Of a DNA stretch of 64,000 nt, positions 34,002-50,897 are shown in pieces. Where the stretch lies: NCBI RefSeq assembly GCF_037975245.1, contig NC_092582.1, positions 2,371,001-2,435,000 of the forward strand, written 5' to 3'. How positions within the stretch are numbered: the stretch's first letter is position 1; every line of letters starts with the position of its first letter. The notes under the pieces are model-generated. The model was not told the origin of the DNA and made no database searches. It saw only the letters and a program-made list of their open reading frames with translations. Position numbers and translations under genes: made by a program. This DNA comes from Apostichopus japonicus (Eukaryota > Echinodermata > Holothuroidea > Aspidochirotida > Stichopodidae).

Positions 34002-35068
34002 ATCAAGTATTTTCTGCTGAGTTAGTAAAGAGAAAGAGGGATAATTCTGGATGACAGCAACAACACAACAAATCGTTGAGAATTGATTTCATTTTCTGCG
34101 AATGCCTCTATACTATATTACTGTCCTCACTATGTTGGGTTGTTTTGTACATATGTTAAGGGAATGGGGGAACCAACATGTATGCATCACACATAGAAGT
34201 TGTCAGTTTTATTTCAGTTGTTCGACAACTTTAAGAAAACGCTTAAAAACCCCTTTGGCCTTCCTCGTCTGTTAATCCTGCTTGTGATATGTTAGCCAGG
34301 GAAATAACGCCCCTTACTTGACAGGTTAAAACCTGGAGATGAGAACGTAATTGGAAACATAAACCTAACCCGCGTAAATAAATCTTGCGTCGCGCGCTTG
34401 GAGACTTCACCTTATAGTGACATGGCTTTTATTGAAGTGTTCATTTCGCCGCGCCAAATCATTCCGTGCGATTAATATCTCTTTGTTGACTTACATCGGT
34501 AATGATATCGAAACTGAAGACGCCAATTCACACAATAACCGAGAATTCATCCAACGACGATTTCTTCGGGGGGGGGGGGGGTGGTGGTGGCCATGCAGTA
34601 CTAAGTAATGGACTGAGTTTATTCACTGGGCTAAGTGGCTCAGTCGGTAACCTCCTATATGTATGTATTGTGTTCGCTTATTTTAAAGGTAATGTGGCAC
34701 TCATTTAAGTGAGTTTATTTAGAATCGAGGGTATACGATAGAAACCGTTGTCTTGGTGTGTCACGCAAAAACTTCAGTTCTTACACAGAAAATGTTTTAT
34801 GTCTCAGAAATATTTCGTAAATCTACTTATTTTCATATTTAAAAAAAAATGGGCACAAATTCATAGAACAGGTACCGTGGTGAGGACGCCTAGGTCTCTG
34901 TAGCCTGAAAAGGGGGAGTAGTGAGAAGACTAAACCAATTATTGTATTATGAAAAGAAAACATACTTTCCTACTAATGATCAATCGCTTACTTTAAATTT
35001 GCCAAATGTGTTACTATAATGTTTTACAATAACAGTCTCATGACTTCAACAACAGGATTGTGTTTACA
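34002..35068. other. Unassigned DNA with a G-run
   Basis: A 12-base G-run at 34569-34580, followed by GTGGTGGTGG, yields glycine-rich open frames that are not taken as genes. Confidence 0.55.
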
Positions 35069-35300
35069 CAGTGGGGGGGGGGGGATAGTTGGTACCCGGG
35101 CGGATCTTTCCTCCCCCCCCCCGTGTAGGGTATGTCTCCTTGGGGGAGCAGTATATAAGGGGATAGGGAAATGTTTGTTTATGTAAGGAGCCTTAATGCA
35201 AAAGCAAGGCTTAGATCTGATTATATGATCAACGATCAATATGTGGCATGGCACCCCCCCTCACTGGTACCCGGGCGGATCGCCCCCCCCCCCCTCTTAG
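35069..35300. repeat. Direct repeats of a GC-rich 16-mer beside C-runs
   Basis: GGTACCCGGGCGGATC occurs at 35091-35106 and 35266-35281, 175 bp apart, each followed within a few bases by a C-run; an 11-base G-run precedes the first. Sharing motif plus homopolymer suggests two ends or copies of one mobile-element family (GGCGGA also occurs at the hAT MITE end). Not resolved. Confidence 0.45.
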
Positions 35301-35732
35301 TACGCCATCTTCCTATGAGACTAAAATATAGCATCAGGTCTAACAAATAGTAACAGTCTCGCTGATGTAACAGGGTTCTTGTCGTTTAAATCTGGCCTTC
35401 GTAACCTTTTGAGTTCCATCAAATGGCAAGCACGTTGTCCTTAGTAACATCGATTGCACTTTTGTCTCTCCCGAGTTTATAAAACGGTTCATGTGGCATT
35501 TAGCTTTCACGAGAGGCTTTATGTTTTATGATACCAAGTGGCTGGACCTGATGAGAGGCTTTATTCAGCTTAGTTGACGAGCTTATGATTTATTTTCAGA
35601 GCTATTCGATCCTTCTGGGTCAATCTTTAACCTAAAATATGATTGGACAAATACAGGAGATGATCAAATCATTCGTATGCCTGAGTTGAAAGTTATAAAC
35701 GAACGGTAACAAAGTTTGACTTTCGCTAGACC
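35301..35732. other. Unassigned DNA
   Basis: No gene or repeat recognised. Confidence 0.6.
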
Positions 35733-38905
<3,173 letters not shown>

Positions 38906-39533
38906 TGACGTCATCTATGTTGTTGAACATTAATCAGTATGCAATATTGTCAGATTGATTACCGTAAAGTTTCGATAAATGTTTTCTATTAATAAGAATG
39001 TATTTTCTGCCAAGACTTTAAAAAAAAAAATTGAGACACTGATTTTTAGATGACGGTTAGTCATAATTCCCTATATCGTGGTTACATCCTCGTCGTATGA
39101 AGTCACATGTCTATCTTCCGGTAAATTTAACACTGTAGAAGCTCACGTGATATTTGTTTACGAAATTTGGTTTGGCATTTCGCTTGGAAAGCCACTTTAA
39201 GTCTGGTCTAAAAATTCACGCGAGACTCCCGTCCTTAGTTGATCTAGTAGATCTTAATCCCTGACTTCTCCCCGATCGAATCATTTTTGGATAGGCTTTG
39301 CCTTGACAACAACCCTTCAACTATGTACGTTGGTAACAACAAAGTCTCCACCGGGAATATTCGTAGCTAATTGATTGAAACAAATCATTTTGATAAAACT
39401 TCCTCACCCAAGAGGGATATAACTCATAACGGAAGAGTTTAATGTGACATTTAATACTGCATGGAGATCCTGAAATTGGGCTTTCGCCTTATCTACTTAC
39501 AGCAGTTATAACTGTATCAGATACATTCAATTG

Positions 39534-39534
<1 letters not shown>
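38906..39534. other. Unassigned DNA with one CRE
   Basis: Perfect TGACGTCA at 38906-38913; nothing else recognised. Confidence 0.5.

Positions 39535-39590
<56 letters not shown>
39535..39590. repeat. (TA)n microsatellite
   Basis: Pure TA tract of about 56 bases. Confidence 0.95.
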
Positions 39591-39593
<3 letters not shown>

Positions 39594-40515
39594 AGTAATT
39601 TGAATATCTTAGTAGCAAGCGGTCGGGTGAGGTTGGAATGATACACATTACAAAGTGATACCTCATTTTCCTTCAATTCAATTCCACTTTCGTCATAATT
39701 CTTCGATGTTTTCATTACCAATTACTAAATCTTGTCGATGGGAAATGATTAATACATTTTCAGAAAAAATATCGGAAACGAGTCTTTTGTCTTTAAAGAC
39801 GAAAGTATCATGATATGATTATGTAAATAAACATAATTTCATAATGACTAAACTAAAAATCTTTAGGAATCTTGCACATATAACATTAACTACATTTGTC
39901 ATAACACTATATAGGTAGAAACGATATCAACAACAGATTTTAACATGTAAAATAAATATCGCGCAGGCTTTTGATATCAACTATTTGTACTTCTTTTATT
40001 GCATAGTACCACCGTTAACCTTGCATTCTGTTGGGATTATTATTAATTTTATGTCTTTCTGAATGTTTACTTTGTATTCATGGTGACAGATAAGAAAACT
40101 TACCAATTCCAAGAATATATTTTAAGATAAAGGATTACACCACCTGTCTTTATTTTTATGAACCAATGTTTAGAATGTTTGTCATTGTATACCAAATAAT
40201 GTCACAGCTCAGTGGATTTACATTAAAAATGATTTGTATTGAATGAAAGATAAATAAAAGGAAAGAAGTTATAGAGAGGTAAATTCATCATGTTATACAT
40301 TAGTACATCACCACGGATAGATGAATGTTATGTTACAATTAAGAGCGGTGTCTGTAGACACAGTGTGAAGTGAATTGCAGCGTATTTGATCAGATGCAGC
40401 AGTGTAATGACGACCGCACACTTCCTACAACCAGGACATCGTCCTATTAAATCTTAAACATTATTGCTAGGTGTCACTTAAAGTAATTGCATGCTCATTC
40501 ACTGAGAAACAAAAC
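39591..40515. other. Unassigned AT-rich DNA
   Basis: No gene or repeat recognised. Confidence 0.6.
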
Positions 40516-40589
<74 letters not shown>

Positions 40590-40672
40590 ATATATATATA
40601 TATAAATAAATACATATATATATATATTTATATATATATATATTTATATATATATATATGTGTGTGTGTGTG
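40516..40672. repeat. (TA)n microsatellite ending in (TG)n
   Basis: About 140 bases of TA with TATAAATA breaks, followed by TGTGTGTGTGTG. Confidence 0.95.
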
Positions 40673-41107
40673 TATTACGTTATATGCTTTATCATTATAG
40701 CAGCATACAAAATATATTATTAAAGAATATATTAATAAAGATTGTTAATGTCATTATCATATTTTCTTTTTAAGACAAACGATACAAGATGTGTCAGTAA
40801 AGCTTTTGTGAAACACAAATGCGCATGCGCAAAGAACCCCTAACAGTTGACTAAAATTGTTTATGACACATCAGTTTCGATGTATCATGCATTTTTAAAA
40901 AGGATTTTTTCAATTTATTCTACCATCGCGTGACGATGTCAAATGACTATAATCCTTATAATACTTTCGAATAACGAAGAAATTTGAGCAACTTTTTTGA
41001 TTTATTTTCAATTGCTTTGTGCATGTTATTTCTACACGATATGAATGTGTCTGGGCCAAAAACTATAATTATAATTGTCTGCATAAATGATATTTTACCT
41101 TTTAAGT
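40673..41107. other. Unassigned AT-rich DNA
   Basis: No gene or repeat recognised. Confidence 0.6.
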
Positions 41108-41220
41108 ACATATATATATATATATACATATACATACATATACATACATATACATATATATACATACATATACATACATATACATACATACATATATACA
41201 TATACATACATATACATATA
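41108..41220. repeat. TA / TACATA microsatellite
   Basis: A TA tract passes into ATACATACATAT-type steps over about 110 bases. Confidence 0.9.
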
Positions 41221-41797
41221 AATTATGCAAGTCATTATTCTCTTTATAGCAATATTATTTTGAGTAATACGCGCTATATCTAATGAAAAGTTTGATCAAA
41301 CTGCAAGTACTACTTTAAAGGCAAGCTAATTCGTTGTCTTTTTTGTTTAGTACCCTTTAAGCATCTGAGGCATATCAATCAAAGTGGCTGGGGCTTACTT
41401 AGTTTAAGACACAATCGATTCAGTAAGCTTCACACTATAGCGACAGAAAAGTTAATAGGAAAATCATACAACTGTTGTTATATCGATGAAATGTGTTCAC
41501 AGTTCATTACAAGTTTGTCAAGGACAAATAGTGCTAAACATTCATCCTTGTGTATCATCCTTCTGTCTGTATTACGCTCAAATGAATATATGTTAATATA
41601 TGTATATATAATATTGAGTAACTTAGGTAACAGAAACATTCATTTACTTATTAAAGGAGTGATGTACGTTCATGTCTTGAAAATAAAAATAGAAAATAAT
41701 ATATAACCTGTTCTCAAAATAAACTAAATATATATAAATATATAGGCGTAGAGAATACAAGAATGCTGAATACGTATACCAGATATAAAGTGTATTG

Positions 41798-41833
<36 letters not shown>

Positions 41834-42082
41834 ATATAAATATATATTAATTCTCGTTAGATGATATTTCAGCCAGTGGTTGGTGAATATTTGTTACCTA
41901 TATAATTAAATTTAATAATTAAAATAAAATAAAACTATACAATGCATGTCTATACCGGAACCAGTGATATGGACTTGAGTTGTCCTTTAAACTTATTGAG
42001 TCACGTTCTTTGCTAAGTATCTTGTGATAATTGTGTGGGTAGATTGAAATCCTTCAATGCACGGACATATCGAATGGAAAAG
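41221..42082. other. Unassigned AT-rich DNA
   Basis: A short (TA)n tract at about 41801-41828; no gene recognised. Confidence 0.6.
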
Positions 42083-42335
42083 CGATATTGATACTATTAT
42101 TTCTATGATGATTATTATTATTATTAGAACATATTGCATATCTGCACTTCGTTGCCCAATGCTTAATGAATGTTTCTTTTGGTATACGTCAACGGACAGC
42201 CTCTACGTGTCCGCTGTGAGATGTAATAGTTCACACACTACTTGAAATTACTCCGCCTCGGCGGAATGATCTCCGTTTTGTATAGTGTCGCAGCAATTTG
42301 GCTGATATTGGGATTATTAGGTTTCTATATCAGTT
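42083..42335 (-). repeat. Interspersed repeat family R3, copy B (inverted)
   Basis: Reverse complement of copy A (28396-28641) over about 250 bp, with scattered substitutions. The open frame that covers it on the plus strand (SALRCPMLNECFFWYTSTDS) matches the minus-strand frame of copy A almost residue for residue. That may reflect recent common descent rather than coding. Confidence 0.75.
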
Positions 42336-42726
42336 ATGCTCCATGAACAGGCTAGCCTGCACGAGGCGAATCGCGAAGGGGCAAAATCATTATATAAATT
42401 GATAGTTGAACGTATGGATTTTATTTTAACCAGCGGATTTATCTCGTTGCTACAGTTTTAATTCATCCTTGTTCATTTCTGTTTTTTTATTGTTTTGTTT
42501 TTCTACTTTTGTTTGTTGGTTGGTCGTAGGTCGTTGTGTGTCGTTTTGTATAGTGTTCTGGTTTTGGTTCTGTTGGACAAAAGTTTCGAGAGGGGGAAAG
42601 TTCTAACTGATCGCTCTATACAGAACACTATGCGGACTCCCTTTATCTGATATTTTTAAGGTGAAGTGTTCTGGAGTAATTATTCAGCTGAAAGTTTCAA
42701 ATGGAACTAACAATCTTGTCACCCAG
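42336..42726. other. Unassigned DNA
   Basis: No gene recognised; T-rich stretch at 42480-42560. Confidence 0.6.
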
Positions 42727-42809
42727 CTTTTGGAATACAAACGGGATTAATACGACATGAATATTTTTGGCTTATTAATCTGAGATATTATATCCATTTC
42801 TTCCGCAAG
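42727..42809 (+). CDS. Possible internal exon with strong donor (weak)
   Basis: TTCCGCAAG|GTAAGTAA at 42809/42810 is an excellent 5' splice donor. Upstream one frame stays open from 42708, reading FGIQTGLIRHEYFWLINLRY, with a possible acceptor CACCCAG ending at 42726. The exon would be 83 bases. It could equally be a non-coding exon or chance. No family recognised. Confidence 0.2.
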
Positions 42810-42811
42810 GT

Positions 42812-44176
42812 AAGTAACATGTAGTAACAAAAGTTGCCATAGGCCTTTATACTTTATAAGACTAAATCACCCTATATCAAACTGAGTACATGTGTAAATT
42901 GTATTTACAGTTGGTGAATATCAGAAAATTGTGTTTGAACAGCTTTTGTCTATTTATTTCTTTTCCAAGAAATGTTAAAACATAAAACTAGGATGTCTGG
43001 ACTATGTTTAATGTTGATTTATCCAGGTTAATAGAATTGTATTTATTTTAGTCTATTGTAATCACATCACCGCTGTATTTTGTCAGTTTCGATTTCGCAT
43101 GCATATTTATATTTAAACAAATTTTAGAAGATATAATGTTAATATTGGTATGAAGCTATATACATGTACATGCGTGTAGTGCGTAAGCTGCAAAGGGTTA
43201 AAACAGAGCACGTTTGTAATTTAGCATTCGAACCTATGACAGGTGAGTAGGCTGGATCTTTCTCTCTCTCTTTCTTTCTGGAATTTTCTTGTGTTTTGCA
43301 CGATTTAAGCAAAATTTGATAACAGTCTATCATTAGGCATGTTAAACCTTCTTCTCGTTACGTTAGTCTTGCGTTTAATATTTTGATGACGTTGTTTTCT
43401 GTTTTCTAAGAGACAAAACTTCGCAATTGTGGGTAAAGTAAAATTGATAGTGAATTATAAAATGGTCTCACTTTTAGCGGATATTAATAGAGATATTACA
43501 ATCAATTGAAGTGACTAAACGGAGTTAATCAACAGACTGTACGATGACTGTGAATATTCAGTCCAATTAACGTTAAGTTTAAGTAAGTTTAAAAGTGCTA
43601 GTATGTAAACGTGCATCAATAAATATCACGAATATTAAAAAAAAACTGTCCCAAATTAAAGTCTATACCCTATAATTATCCTTTTTTTTCGACTGTTTTA
43701 CTTTCAGTATCGCAATAAGAATAAGTGCACCCATTATTTGAAAAATCACAAAGGATTCATGCATGAGAGAGTGAAAGTGTATGACCAACAAGAAAATATA
43801 AATTTAGTTTTTTTTTCTTTCTTATTCTTCTTCGTCTCAAAAAATTGGTAATCTTGAAAATCATGAATGCAAATGAAAGCCTGGCTTTAATTTGTAATAT
43901 TAAAAAAAAGCATAAAAACTGTCATTTTATTTGATATTTGTGTCCATATACTGTATACTGCTTTAAGTAACTTATGTGATGTCAAACCATGTCGATATAG
44001 ATAAGTCACAGATTTTGATGAGTTTAGATCGGTAGTAGTAGGCAATAAATTTATGACAAGGGTAACACGTTAAATGCTACATTTGTTCACTTTAATATCC
44101 TTGCGTTCCTTTTCAATTTATATGAATATGATAATTATATTATTTTCATGGCTTCCGTATAATTACGTATGTATAC

Positions 44177-44177
<1 letters not shown>
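42812..44177. other. Unassigned AT-rich DNA
   Basis: A donor-like ACAG|GTGAGTA near 43240 lies in no good open frame. CT repeats at 43260-43280. No gene recognised. Confidence 0.55.
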
Positions 44178-44223
<46 letters not shown>

Positions 44224-44236
44224 TATATACATTACA

Positions 44237-44274
<38 letters not shown>
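44178..44274. repeat. (TA)n microsatellite
   Basis: Two TA tracts split by a short tacattacaattta spacer. Confidence 0.95.
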
Positions 44275-44278
<4 letters not shown>

Positions 44279-44806
44279 TACTTGGAGGTAGACCGTACGT
44301 TAATGCTACAAACATTTTTTTGTTGTTTACTCCCTCTCGTTGGCCTCAACCTGTTTTGTGCGTTGTGTGTGGTGAGTGGCTACACGCGCGCTCTTATTAG
44401 CTTGTTAGTTATTTAACTTTTAAGTTCAGGAGGTATACGTATGCCTCCTATTGAACGGGCCAAGAAGGGTTAAATTTTAATAGATATTGGCGCTAAGAAT
44501 GTACTCAAGCGTTTCCATGATTTGTCTTGTTTCAACTATAAGAGACAAACTAAATTACTCCTCTTGAGAAACAGTCATGGAAGATGAAGAGAAAATTCAG
44601 AGAGGGGAAATATTGATGATTTTTACTTTGTTTACTTCCTTCCTTCCCTTTCTTTTTCTTTGGAAGGAATTGAGTTATTCCACATAGGAAATCACCCCCC
44701 CCCCACCCTAACATAAATAATATAATAAAACATACAAACAGTTATTTTCCGAAAAAAATAATACTCAGTCATTTGTTTTTAAAGAAATAATGAAATGTGT
44801 TGTTGT
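44275..44806. other. Unassigned DNA
   Basis: C-run at about 44694-44704; no gene recognised. Confidence 0.6.
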
Positions 44807-44810
44807 TGTT

Positions 44811-44857
<47 letters not shown>

Positions 44858-44889
44858 CTCATATTAATATTATTATTATTATTATCTCA

Positions 44890-44922
<33 letters not shown>

Positions 44923-45000
44923 CTCATATTATTATTATTATTATTATTATTATTATCTCATATTATTATCTCATATTATTATCTCATATTATTTATCTCA
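44807..45000. repeat. (TTA)n array with TCTCATA interruptions
   Basis: TTA triplets broken at intervals by TCTCATA, with spacing shortening towards the 3' side (last units TTATTATCTCATA). Tyr and Leu homopolymer frames are artefacts. Confidence 0.95.
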
Positions 45001-45007
45001 TACATAA

Positions 45008-45360
45008 CATGTTAATATTTGTTTCCTTCTTTCACTCATGGGGAAAAATATAACTCTTTTTCTTTTTATATATCACATGAGTGGTCCAACTGTTTCGATG
45101 TCATCTTAGAGGGGGGGGGGTGGGGAGGGGGCACCCAAAGTTCTTAGCTTGATCAGTTTGTACCGTGAATAAGAGACAACCGTTAATCAGTATATAAACT
45201 GAAGTGTTTTATAACACCGTAACACATGTAAGACCTGTCAGCAGATGCTACTGTGGAAAACTTACTAACAGACGAATTTATTATTCAAAGGCTGTTTCAA
45301 CTAACGACTGGTTAGGAGTCCAAACAACTATCCCTTTGATTGACTATGAAGTGTACCTTA
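45008..45360 (+). repeat. 353-bp dispersed direct duplicate, copy 1
   Basis: Matches 54363-54715 over the whole length at roughly 80% by eye. Shared landmarks: catgttaatattt, a G-run followed by gcaccca, cttgatcagtttgta, cgttaatcagtat, and gcagatgctactgtggaaaa. Equal total length despite small indels. It could be a segmental duplication or an unnamed repeat family; no terminal repeats were found. The frame at 45204-45407 lies mostly within it. Confidence 0.75.
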
Positions 45361-46443
45361 TAAAGATGGTTGAAATTGCAGTTTTTAATCGTTGTGCAGT
45401 AAAGTGACATCCACTTTCTGTTGAAATGTGGACGAAATCATTGGCGAAACCTTTTAGTGTAGTCTGGATTAATCCAGGCAATCATTATGCAAAGGATTTT
45501 GTGTTTATTATTTTCTGTTTGTTAAGTCCTTCTCAGTAGCAACTGGTTATAAATGTAACACAAAAACACAAGATAACAACACATATCAGTTTAACTGATG
45601 AACGGGTACTCCTCTTTGCCAGTTTAAATTGATAAAGCCATGAGAATTGGGTGAAAACAGGCAGAAATAAGATAATAAATATCTTTGTACTAAAGATTTT
45701 AATCTTACTTTGTAACATGCCAACCTTATATTATGTTATAAAAGTCTAGAGTAGAACGCGACGATATTATACTGGTCGATGACGTCACAATTAAGTCAAA
45801 GTACAGTGCCTTATTTAGTCTCCAGCTATGACGTAAGATGTATCTTGCGTAAACAAACCAATGTAATACACAAAGTAAAAGGACTCTTGTTTGAAAAGTA
45901 TATCAAAACTCATTTTGGGGGGTATATTGATTTAGTGACATCAGAAAATATGATTTAGAAAAAGTTTAATCGAAATTAACCGTTGGAAATTTTTACTTGT
46001 AATTTATCTTGTGGTTGCCATGGATTTACACTAGCTTTGTAAGGCGCCCCACTTTTGAATGAACAGAAGAACAAAAAACCCTACCTAATTGATAGTATAT
46101 CCTCTTCTAAACTTCTTGTACACATTGGTGTCGAGTGCTCGGATCAACCCGGGGAGAGTCATGCCAGTCACGTGACACGGTTTTTCATAAAGTGTTTGAA
46201 AATGAAAATGCATTTCAGATTACCTCATATTTCACTTGACACTTAATTGACCCCGGTCCCCCGGGGCTACAACCCCATCTGACTCCACTACTTCACCCCT
46301 CCCGTAAGGACTGGTATAGCTCCAATACGTTTTAATCATGTCTATAAAATTGAAGTGTGTGTTGTTCGTTCTTATTCTGATTACTCAAAAAAAAAAACGT
46401 TTTTTATTGTTATCCTGACTGCTACCTATTCAGTGCCCTCTGC
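45361..46443. other. Unassigned DNA with CRE-type sites
   Basis: Perfect TGACGTCA at 45780-45787 and TGACGTAA at about 45829-45836. No gene recognised. Confidence 0.5.
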
Positions 46444-46616
46444 AACAGAACACTCTTAGAAACGAGTAAAAATTCACTCTCTGAGAGTGGTAACACTTTC
46501 AGGAGTGATTTTCAATCTTACCGAAGATTGATTACATTCTTCCGAGAAAGAGATTTTCAAACTTATCGAAGATTAATTTCACTCTTATCAAGAGTTTTGA
46601 ATAAACGCTCTTTCGA
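46444..46616. repeat. Run of short perfect hairpins
   Basis: Successive small inverted repeats: CACTCTC-T-GAGAGTG (46475-46489), CACT/AGTG (46494-46506), CAATCTT/AAGATTG with a 4-base loop (46513-46530), CTT-ATCG-AAG (46562-46571), ACTCTT-ATC-AAGAGT (46581-46595), CTC/GAG (46608-46616), preceded by a weaker one at 46452. Spacing is about 20-40 bp. May be an old tandem duplication of one hairpin or a structured element. Function unknown. Confidence 0.5.
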
Positions 46617-47373
46617 GGAATTAACTTTCAATCTAACTATTGCTTGATTTTCATGTTTATTTCAATATTAAACTATTGCGCTGTTCTAAAATTCATTAGA
46701 CATAGCGTTGCAAAAATTCACTCCAAGGAAAAACTAACTTGAAGAGAAATTAAGACTTCTGTCTTTGGAGCAATTTGTGGGCAGTTTTCTTGTCTCTCTG
46801 GACCATAACTAAATATCAATATTCAGTTTTGAAATGGATTATTGTGAAGCTACAAATCTTTTTTCCAATATTAGAAATATATCTTTCATCAATCTGTTTC
46901 TGTCTTGGGCGTGATATCGCTTATATAAAGCATATATATGAATTATGTATAGACATATTTTAAATCAAAACCCAATGGGGTTCTTTAATATGACAGATTT
47001 CATATAAATCATATTTTTACAGTGGAAACCGTTTGCACACAAATCAGAAATGTGAGCTACTGATTTCATATTATTTACTGTCCAAATTAAGAGGAATATG
47101 TGCTAATGGAGAAAACGATAAAAATGTCACAAAAAAATTTGGCAATAGTTTCTATCTACGAAGAAAGTTGATTTATGTCATATCATAGATCGAATGAAAT
47201 TTGTAGCTCTAATTTAATATAAAGCGGTTTGCGTTTCAACTTTTCCCTAACGAGCACCCATTAGTGGTAACCAATACGTCACAATTTTTCATACATATAA
47301 TTTATTGCTATAACTGACTATATATTGTCATTGCTATACAGGTAAATTATATCAAATTTACCATTTAGTTTCA
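46617..47373. other. Unassigned AT-rich DNA
   Basis: No gene or repeat recognised. Confidence 0.6.
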
Positions 47374-48110
<737 letters not shown>

Positions 48111-48172
48111 CGTGTGTACTTAAATGCAATTAGATAATTCTTTCTAATTGTATCAATTGAAATTTTAATCAA

Positions 48173-49984
48173 CTTGTGTCAACGAATGGTATTTGGCAGT
48201 TTTCTATATATTGCCCCCCCCCCCACCCCCCCCCCCCTCCGCCGCACAATACCCCCAACCCCTAATTATTTTTGCATCCTCATGCCATATTTTTAAGGAC
48301 ATTTGTCCTTCATTACAGATATTTATTTTCATTTAATACATTTCTTTTTTACAACAATGAGAATAAATTTTCTGAATATGTGAATGTAAGTAAAAACGTG
48401 TAAAATCACTCGTGGTTTTCGGAAAAAAGGTGATTTTGATAAAGAGGAAAGTGAAAATTAAAGAAATGAAATTCAATAAAGAGTTCTTTTGAATGAAAGG
48501 AACGAGAAAATAAGAAAACCAGTCAAACCAACATTCTTTAGACAATTTAATTATTAAAAATTTATTTATTACCTCCTTTTTTGGGTATAAATGTTTGATA
48601 ATTGTCACTGTATAAGCGATTCTTAAGAGCGTATGTCCTAAATGGCATTACCACAAAAGTCCACCATATTTTTCTTAAGTTATGAACTATTCTTCTAGTA
48701 AAACTTAATAAACACAGTCATGCATCAACCACTGTATCTTAGATAAGCATCAATTGAGATCGCGTTTTTCCAATTATAGTTGAAAACGCGATTAGTACAT
48801 TCAATAACATTGTAGGCGCACATATGTGTTTACCATATTTACCAACATAGGAACGTTCCTTTAATGAGACAAACGGTTGGTAATATTAACTTATATTTTG
48901 TCATTCTTGTGTCAAACTGTACAAACTTCTTTCTCTTTTTTCCGATTCTTCTTCTTCTCCATCTTCTTCGTCTTCAAAACCTCAGTTAATAATTTTATTA
49001 GCGTTCATGAAGGTCTCTAAACTCCAAACTAAGTTGAAATTTATTTATGATAAAGGCCAGTTCTTCAACGCTATAGCGGGAAACCACTAAGCCGCTATCA
49101 AGGCTAAGGACGTGATCCTGGAATCTTTGCTAATGAAATTAACAGGGGTTTCTGTAACCTTGCTTACAAATAGAGGAACAGAGAAAGAAAATGATTCAGC
49201 TAATAAAATTAATTACCAAACATAAAAAAAAATGCAAAATATGATATCGGAACTCACACGTAGCGATATAGTTATAGTATAAAACAATGCCACCAATGTA
49301 AACTCAGGGGTATGCACTACTCGATTTTGGAGTGGGAAATAAAACGAGAGAAATATCTTAGGGATGGCCTTTATGGTTGTCAGTATTCATTTTATGCGTT
49401 GTTGCGAGAAGGCCACAGGTGTGGAAAGTGCGTGTTGTACAGATGGTGTGTTTTGCATCACGTGCTGAGGGAATGATGGGGGTTGACCGTGTGACATAAG
49501 AACAAACATCGGCAGGCGTATACAACCCTGTATATCTGCACTTGCGCTTGTGATATATATATAGATATATATAGGCAAAAAAAAATACCCCACTCTTTCC
49601 GTATGCCGCTATGACTACAGAACAAATGTATAGCAAGCGGCTGAATTGGTTTTTATAATCGTACACATTTTTGTTGTTGTTGATTTTACAATTTTTATTG
49701 CATCACGTGTTAAACGAATAATGCATAGATCACTCAGATATGCTGTAGTAAGAAAATAAAAATAATTGTAATCTAATACATTGTGTTGAGTTTTGAATAT
49801 CAATTCTTACACGCTGTAAGTGATATATTATATTGATATTAATGAACGTTGACAAAGGCTGTACTCGTATCAAAGACACAGTACACATTATATAGATCGC
49901 TCATAAAGGTTTAAGTCAGGATCATGCGCAGTAGGCCTAGCTATTCACTTTCAATGGGTGACGTGTACTTCACTTGACGTAGGA
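48173..49984. other. Unassigned DNA
   Basis: A 25-base C-rich homopolymer at 48213-48238. GC-richer DNA at about 49360-49545 next to a small TA tract (49554-49573) may be an unclassified repeat; the minus frames through it (49358-49666) have no domain. No gene recognised. Confidence 0.5.
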
Positions 49985-50232
49985 CCGACATGACCACATG
50001 GTTACAATCTTAATGTAAGGGGGACTTGATCAAGTTGTTTGGTTTTCTTGCCCAAGCTCTATCTTGGGTGACATTCTCTTAGGAGGTATCGTATACCACC
50101 GTGACGCACCACCGTAACAACGTCATGGTCACGTGGTTACAGTCTCCATGAATAAAAGGGGACACATATGGTTGAGTGTGGATCAACAGAGTTGTTTGGT
50201 CGTTAGTGCAACATTTCTTTCTTTATAAAGCA
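49985..50232. repeat. Two head-to-tail bodies of the U2-headed SINE-like family
   Basis: 49985-50090 and 50125-50232 resemble each other (catg, cac-tggttaca, tct, aatg, a-ggggac, gatcaa, gttgtttggt) and resemble the body of the element at 7185-7295 (for example ttggtttt, tgccca, gcgactt versus ttggttttcttgccca, ggtgaca). Neither has the U2 snRNA head. Divergence is considerable. Confidence 0.45.
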
Positions 50233-50738
50233 GAATGTCATTAAAATGGTTTCCTCTTGGATTGGTTCTGTAATTCCAACTTTACCAATGAGAGTTGTGC
50301 TTACATATTTGTTTACCCAGTGCCAACAGAGTAATGTGGTGTATTGACCTGTATTCATACCATGTTATATGCATGTGAATGATGACTTAAGCTATTAAGC
50401 TAAAATAAGATGTGATGAGATTCCGATATTTGGATGAATGCATACCAAACACACAAACTTGCTGCTACATTAATGTATGGAACATTGCGTCTGCCTTGCT
50501 TAATATGTTGCACAAGCAGAGAATCGTTACATTAAACACAATTATAGGCCTTTGTCTATACCTCGCTGGGTTTTGCTATGTTGAATGTCACTATACTTTC
50601 AAATCTTCTTTTGTTGTTGATAAATTGGCTTGTCACCGTAGCAGACCGCGATCGTGAGCATTCATGGATCTGGGATATTTAACGTAAAAAATTTGTATTT
50701 AAAAAACATGACTTTGTATTAAAATGCTGCACATATAT
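50233..50738. other. Unassigned DNA
   Basis: No gene recognised; the 81-residue frame at 50412-50657 has no domain. Confidence 0.55.
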
Positions 50739-50770
50739 ATAAATATATGGATTTACATATAAATATATGG

Positions 50771-50813
<43 letters not shown>

Positions 50814-50823
50814 TATTAATATG

Positions 50824-50873
<50 letters not shown>

Positions 50874-50897
50874 TAAATATATAAATATAGATATATA
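50739..50897. repeat. (TA)n microsatellite, compound
   Basis: TA tracts with TATAAATATATGGATT and TAGATATTAATATG breaks. Confidence 0.9.

Noticed and set aside
43225-43245. Splice donor ACAG|GTGAGTA
   Set aside because: No open frame of useful length leads into it and no acceptor is evident.
44795-45015. Poly-Tyr / poly-Leu frames
   Set aside because: Translations of the (TTA)n array.
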